This document shows, in pieces, positions 59,406 through 64,000 of a stretch of 64,000 nt of DNA. The notes beneath the pieces were generated by a model. The model was not told the origin of the DNA. It saw only the letters and a list, made by a program, of their open reading frames with translations, and did no database searches. The stretch's first letter is position 1, and the number at the start of each line of letters is the position of its first letter. The stretch comes from Synechococcus sp. SynAce01 (lineage in GTDB: Bacteria > Cyanobacteriota > Cyanobacteriia > PCC-6307 > Cyanobiaceae): contig NZ_CP018091.1 in the NCBI RefSeq assembly GCF_001885215.1, positions 1,984,001 through 2,048,000 of the forward strand. Reading direction: 5' to 3'. The translations under genes were made by a program, and so were the position numbers.

Positions 59406-59713
59406 GCCATTGGCACAGGGAGGGGCTGGCAGAGCCAGGCCAGAAGACTCTGGATCAGCTGCCGAGGAGGGTTTCTGCGGAGCAAGCTCCCCATCCTTTC
59501 CCCTGGACAAATCTGAGAGCAGGGCAGAACGACGATCAAGGATTTCAGGAAAACCTTGCGTCGTCACCTCATTCACCTCATCCACCTTCTCGCCGCCAAG
59601 CGGGTGGGTTTCGGAGGTGCTGATACTCGCCGAATTGACAGCCTGCAAACGCCCTGAAGCTCTGCTAATGGCATTAAGAACCTATCACGTGAAGGCTTGC
59701 AGGGCCGTTGATT

Positions 59714-60916
59714 TCAGGGGGTTGCAGAGAGCAGCAGAAGCCGTTGCCGCCACAGTTGACGCCCCACCTCAGCCAGCTGGGCTGGGGGCCATCCCAGTGG
59801 AAGGTCAGCCAACGACTGGCCTGGCGCGGCGCTCTCCAGCGCCTTGAGCAGCTGCAACGGTTCGGGGTCAAGTTTCACTGGACGCAGATCTGGATCAAGC
59901 AGGCTCGCCCCGGGCCAGCCCCAGAGGCAGGGATTGCGCCTGCCGAAAGCTGCCAGCAGATCCTCGTCGCGGTCCCAGAGGCTGCACTCCAGGCCCCCCC
60001 GGCTGAGGAAGAACTCGAAATGGCTGATCTCTGGATCGAGGCTCTCCACCAGGGCCCACTGCTGCCTCTGGGGCAGGCCGCGAGCGCGCTCCAGCAATTC
60101 CCCCTGCAACAGGCGAGCCGGATCCCATTGCTGCGGGTTGGAGAATCCGGCGAAGTTCAGCCCCGAGCCTTCGACGAAGCGAAACAGCCCGTCGAGGTCG
60201 TAGCTCGTCTCCTGGGGATGGAGGTACATGTCGGCGAAGTTGGCATCCGCTGCTGTGTCTAGGGCCCAGCGTTGCTCGTGATGGCGGCGCAGGCGGTTGT
60301 TCTCTGGCAAATCCTGGAACAGTTGCCGGCCCAGGCGCACAGCGTCTGGAGCGTCAGCCACACCCAGGTCCTGCAGTGCCCGCTGGATGCGGTGGATCTC
60401 CCAGCGACCCGCCTTTGCATACAGAAAAAGGTGCAGCAACCCACCTGGCTTGAGCAGGCCCGCTAGGGCCAACAGTCCGGCGCCTGGCTCGCGCAGGTGG
60501 TGCAGCACACCCACTGAATTGATCAAGTCGAAGGGGCCTTCCCCCTCCAGATCCAGCAGGCTGCGTTGCTCGATGCGCAGATCGGCGGCCACAGCCGCAG
60601 CGCCGGAGCGTCGCAGGCGTTCGCGGGCCACGTCCAGGGCTCCGGCGCTGATGTCGATCGCCAGAATTTCTGCCCCTGGGTTGAGATGCGCCAGGTAATC
60701 TGTGCTCACGCCGGTACCGCAGCCCGCATCGAGGATTCGTGGTGGCTCCGCCAGGCTGGGCAGCCGGCCCGTGCAGGAACTGAAGGCAGTGTCGTAACAC
60801 CAGCGCCAGTTGTATCCAGGCGGAGCTCCGTCTTGAAGGGGGTCGCCCGGGTAGGGGAAGCGGTCGTAGAAGGCGCTCACCTGCGGGGTGGCGGCGTCAG
60901 CGGGGGCCTGGGACAT
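59714..60916 (-). CDS. Class I SAM-dependent methyltransferase, two-domain, substrate unknown
   Basis: From ATG 60916 the protein is 400 residues. It begins with VSAFYDRFPYPGDPLQDGAP, a pattern seen in tetracyclic or peptide-arginine type methyltransferases with an FYD-PYP lead. The SAM loop is ILDAGCGTGVSTDYLAHLNP, then ILAIDISAGALDVARERL and FDLINSVGVLHHLREPGAGL. The C-terminal 180 residues (DMYLHPQETSYDLDGLFRFV and on) resemble the substrate domain of PRMT-like or tRNA-type enzymes but I cannot name the target. It is divergent from apcE. Confidence 0.87.
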   Translation of the reverse strand: MSQAPADAATPQVSAFYDRFPYPGDPLQDGAPPGYNWRWCYDTAFSSCTGRLPSLAEPPRILDAGCGTGVSTDYLAHLNPGAEILAIDISAGALDVARERLRRSGAAAVAADLRIEQRSLLDLEGEGPFDLINSVGVLHHLREPGAGLLALAGLLKPGGLLHLFLYAKAGRWEIHRIQRALQDLGVADAPDAVRLGRQLFQDLPENNRLRRHHEQRWALDTAADANFADMYLHPQETSYDLDGLFRFVEGSGLNFAGFSNPQQWDPARLLQGELLERARGLPQRQQWALVESLDPEISHFEFFLSRGGLECSLWDRDEDLLAAFGRRNPCLWGWPGASLLDPDLRPVKLDPEPLQLLKALESAAPGQSLADLPLGWPPAQLAEVGRQLWRQRLLLLSATP

Positions 60917-61068
60917 GGCGGCGGGGTGCGGTGTCCGACCAGGGGAGCATTTCACGGTGTTCGGCGTCCGCGCCCTACCAGGGGTTTGGGCTGCAAATAT
61001 TTGTTCATAGCGCCAGGGGATGGCCGAATCGCAGCCGTACCGTGGTGCGGCCCGGTACGCGCCCCTCC

Positions 61069-63390
61069 ATGACCGTGACCGCCAGCAGCGGCAGCAGCAG
61101 GGTCTCCCCCCAGCGCTATGACACCTTGCCGCTCTCCAGCGTCCGTCAGGCGGAACAGCAGGATCGCTTCCCTGAGAAGGGCGAACTTGACACTCTGATC
61201 ACCTTTTTCAACAGCGGCGCCATCCGGCTTGAAGCGGCCCGGCGAATCTCGGCCAATGCCGATGTGATCGTCGCCAAGGCCGCCAACCGGATCTTTGCCG
61301 GAGGCACCCCCCTCTCCTATCTCGACGCGCCCCTCACCCCTGCTTTGGTGAGCAGTGCCGCGACGGCCCCCCTGGCTGCAGACCAGATTGCGGCCGCCAC
61401 GTCTGTGCGCACCTTCGCCCAGGGCATCGGCGGCTCCGGTTTGCTCGGCCGCATTCTTGAAGGGGTTCAGGCCGATGCCGATGTTCGCGTCGTGCTTCCG
61501 GCTGGATTCAGCCCGATCAGCGTTGCCCGCTACGGCTCAGACCGCATGCGCAAGTCGTTGCGCGACATGGGCTGGTTCCTCCGTTACGTGGGCTATGCCG
61601 TGGTGGCCGGCGATCCCAGCATCCTGGCGGTGAACACCCGGGGGCTCCGGGATGTGCTCGAGAAGGGCTGCTCCCTGGCCGCCACCAACGTGGCCGTCCA
61701 GGAGATGCGGGCTGCGGCCGCCAACCTCTTCCGCCAGGAAACCGAGGCACGCCAGTTGGTGATCTCCTGTTTCAACGTGCTCCTCAAGGAGCTGGAGGTG
61801 CCCACACCTTCCACGCGCCAGCGGCTGGGCAGCCCTGTCAATCAGGGCCTGCAGTTGCCGGCCACCTATGCCCTGGCTGCTGAGAACCCCCAACGCTTCG
61901 TGATGAGGCCGGCTCTCTCCGGCCGGGAGAAAGCTGAAGTGATCCGGGCGGCCTACCGCCAGGTGTTTGAGCGCGACATCGTCAAGGGCTATTCCCAGGT
62001 GGTGAGTCCGGTGGAGGCCACCCAGGTGGCCCAGGGCCAGCTGTCGATGCGTGAGTTCATCCGCAGCCTTGGCCGCAGCAAGGAGTACCGGCGTCAGTTC
62101 TACGGACGCTTCTCCAACAGTCGGGTTGTGGAACTCGCCTTCCGCCATTTCCTCGGCCGTGGGGTCAGCTCAATTGAGGAGTTCCGCCGCTACTTCGCCA
62201 TCGTGTCCGAGCAGGGGCATGCCGGCTTGGTGGATTCCCTGATCAACAGCATGGAATACGCCCAGGTCTTCGGCGAAGAGACCGTTCCTTTCCTGCGCGA
62301 CCTCGGCGAAGAGGCCCAGGAAAGTGCCGGCTGGGGCTCAAACCGCAAACTATTCCGTTTCAGTGCGCCGTTTGAGGGCGCCCCCCAATACATCACCCTC
62401 TATGCCTCCTATCGCCAGCCGCTGCCCGATCAGCACGTCTATGGCGGCGGCAATGACCCACTCGGCCTGACTTTCGGCGCCATCTTCCCTTCCGGTACCG
62501 CCTCGGTGGCCACCCGCGCCGCACCGTTCAGCTACAGCACCCGCCGGCTCCTCGTGGGCAATGGCATGGCCCAGCCAGGTCAGATGGACAGCCCCCAGTT
62601 CCGTGCGGCCGTTCCCCGGCGGGTCGGCCCCAAGCTGGTGCGCCTGCAGCAGATCGCCACCGGTGGCGGTTCGGTGCCCAATCGCAGTGGGCAGGCAAGT
62701 GTGCGCAACACCGAGTCCAGCACCCAGGCGGTGATCCGGGCCGTGTACGTGCAGGTGCTCGGCACCACGGGTTACGCAGGCGAGCGGCTCAGCGTTGAGG
62801 AGATCAAGCTGGAGAACGGCGACATCAGCCTGCGGGAGTTCATTCGCCAAGTGGCCCGCTCCAAGGCCTTCCGTGGGCGTTATTGGTCGGGCCTGTACAT
62901 CACCAAAGCCATTGAAGTGATCCACCGACGGATCCTGGGGCGGCCCACCTTCGGGCGTTCGGAAATCAACAGCTATTTCGACACCGCTGCCCGCCAAGGC
63001 TTCTACGGCGTCATCGACGCCATGCTCGCAAGCCGGGAGTACAACGATTGCTTCGGCGAGGACTGCGTCCCCTACGAACGTTTCATCACGGCGATGGATC
63101 TCAATGCCCGCCGGATTCCCACCTTCCGGCAACCCCTCAAGACCAGCGGCCAGGTGGTTTCCGCTCCGGTCGTCCGGCCCCAGGTTGACCAGCCAAAACC
63201 CTTCCGTGGCAGCGGCGATCTGACCCCCCGCAACCTTCCTGACCGTCGTTTGGCCCCGGTGGTGGGTGGCTGGACTGCGGCGATCAATGGTGAGGAGTCG
63301 CTTGGCACGGTGGCCACCACCAGTGCGCCATCCCAGAGTTTGAGGCAGCCTCCTAAGCCCACCCGTCGCTGGAGAGCCTCTTCCAACTGA
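61069..63390 (+). CDS. apcE: Phycobilisome core-membrane linker ApcE (two-REP form)
   Basis: ApcE anchors the phycobilisome to the thylakoid and acts as a terminal energy emitter. ATG 61069 gives 773 residues. The N-terminal phycobiliprotein domain (about 20-245) includes LRYVGYAVVAGDPSILAVNT and RGLRDVLEKGCS with Cys201, the probable bilin ligand, interrupted by the characteristic loop (about 75-145). REP linker 1 (about 283-415) contains IRAAYRQVFERDIV and FRHFLGRGVSSIEEFRRYF. REP linker 2 (about 549-680) contains STQAVIRAVYVQVLG and IHRRILGRPTFGRSEI. A Pro/Arg-rich tail of about 90 residues follows. Two REPs suggest a two-cylinder core. apcAB normally follow but are not reached. Confidence 0.97.
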   Translation: MTVTASSGSSRVSPQRYDTLPLSSVRQAEQQDRFPEKGELDTLITFFNSGAIRLEAARRISANADVIVAKAANRIFAGGTPLSYLDAPLTPALVSSAATAPLAADQIAAATSVRTFAQGIGGSGLLGRILEGVQADADVRVVLPAGFSPISVARYGSDRMRKSLRDMGWFLRYVGYAVVAGDPSILAVNTRGLRDVLEKGCSLAATNVAVQEMRAAAANLFRQETEARQLVISCFNVLLKELEVPTPSTRQRLGSPVNQGLQLPATYALAAENPQRFVMRPALSGREKAEVIRAAYRQVFERDIVKGYSQVVSPVEATQVAQGQLSMREFIRSLGRSKEYRRQFYGRFSNSRVVELAFRHFLGRGVSSIEEFRRYFAIVSEQGHAGLVDSLINSMEYAQVFGEETVPFLRDLGEEAQESAGWGSNRKLFRFSAPFEGAPQYITLYASYRQPLPDQHVYGGGNDPLGLTFGAIFPSGTASVATRAAPFSYSTRRLLVGNGMAQPGQMDSPQFRAAVPRRVGPKLVRLQQIATGGGSVPNRSGQASVRNTESSTQAVIRAVYVQVLGTTGYAGERLSVEEIKLENGDISLREFIRQVARSKAFRGRYWSGLYITKAIEVIHRRILGRPTFGRSEINSYFDTAARQGFYGVIDAMLASREYNDCFGEDCVPYERFITAMDLNARRIPTFRQPLKTSGQVVSAPVVRPQVDQPKPFRGSGDLTPRNLPDRRLAPVVGGWTAAINGEESLGTVATTSAPSQSLRQPPKPTRRWRASSN

Positions 63391-64000
63391 CGCCCGGTTA
63401 CTCAAACCGTCCGATTGGGACATCATCCATTTGGCTCATTTTCGCCACCGGCGCCCGTGGACCGTTGATGCCGATGTCAAGGTCTGCGCCGAGGCCGGTG
63501 CTGTCAGGGCATTCTCTCCTCTGTTCCTCAGGGCCAAGCGCCGCCAGTTTTCCCCCTGTGGAGGGCCAGCCCCAAGCCTCAAAGCTCACTACCTTGGGTT
63601 TTGAGGTTGTTGTGTGGTTCCATGGCTTTATTCCAAGCCATAGTTGATTCACCCCCGGGAATGCTCAATCGACAGACCATCACCATGAAGTACGCGAAAT
63701 AGCAAGAAAAATCAATATAGAGATCGGTTGCGAGCGGCCCACGCGCAACAAAGGGATTTTATTAACAATCTCTGCATAAACTTTTTGTTGATTTAACTCA
63801 TCGAAAAGCCCTGGATCCAGACTGGTTGATCACGGACCCTTGGCTCAGGGGAAGGGAGGTTGATCCCTGGCTGGAATCGCCAAAAACCTTGGCAGCAAAG
63901 GGTTTGTCCTGATTTCGTTGCCGTGAAGAACTGTTACCACCGCGACGCTTGATCGCCCCTCTTCCCGCAGAATCAATTGGCGATCGGCCAGCTCGATTGT
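63391..64000. other. 610-bp stretch after apcE without a recognised gene
   Basis: No plus-strand frame looks coding and apcA does not begin here. Pairable segments are CCCAAG/CTTGGG (63571-63576, 63593-63598), CCTCAAA/TTTGAGG (63577-63583, 63600-63606), and a seven-base-pair hairpin ATGGCTT/AAGCCAT (63622-63641). Around 63690-63800 the sequence is much more AT-rich than elsewhere, which could be promoter or leader DNA for the next gene. A minus-strand frame is open from the right edge to a stop at 63844 and could be the end of an outside gene. Confidence 0.6.

Overview
The window is core chromosome of a high-GC unicellular cyanobacterium, most likely an alpha-cyanobacterium of the Cyanobium / cluster-5 Synechococcus type. 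The evidence is the phycobilisome core linker apcE, psbV, a complete kaiABC clock next to nblS, plant-type ferredoxin, ftrV, the Ycf65/PSRP-3 ribosomal protein, and a two-locus F-type ATP synthase with b and b' subunits. I see no prophage, insertion sequence, CRISPR array or integrase. Most neighbours overlap or lie within 100 bp of each other.

Layout. 1-6963 (minus): an envelope block, read right to left as purC, bamA, lpxC, fabZ, lpxA, lpxB, then a secreted msrA cut by the window edge. 6960-9384: an unknown secreted or lumenal protein coupled to purC, and the divergent purD. 9410-14357: the sensor kinase nblS facing kaiC, with kaiA-kaiB-kaiC on the minus strand at visibly lower GC. 14535-23605: rplU-rpmA, a methyltransferase, a YhhQ-type transporter, truB, a YebC-family gene, nagB overlapping a SpoIID-like gene, rnz, psbV with a clear terminator, and petF. 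23748-31769: prmA, serA, a membrane protein, the photosystem II S4 protein, tRNA-Val(GAC), murD with a coupled EVE protein, and small DUF2811 and DUF1818 genes. 31779-40247: rpoZ, an orphan Hsp70, ftrV, pyrR, gpmI, secG-msrB, and groES-groEL under a CIRCE-like operator.

40491-64000 is dominated by energy conversion. atpD-atpC is followed by PSRP-3, a HAD phosphatase, pepP, and a tightly overlapping CNNM-GTPase-nadD-nadE operon, then ald. Next come DUF3326, a 61-residue protein, a [2Fe-2S] ferredoxin and a 2OG-Fe(II) oxygenase-like gene, all directly behind atpG of the large ATP synthase operon (atpI-B-E-F'-F-H-A-G). The window ends with a methyltransferase divergent from apcE and about 600 bp without a recognisable gene.

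No obviously new multi-gene defence or mobile system is visible. The points most worth a second look are: a Thr-Thr phosphorylation pair in KaiC where Synechococcus elongatus has Ser431-Thr432; the TGATG fusion of kaiA to kaiB, which leaves no spacer for a kaiBC promoter; the oxygenase-ferredoxin-small protein-DUF3326 cassette coupled to atpG; and an ApcE with only two linker repeats plus a long tail. All readings are by eye from sequence and translation; no database search was run.
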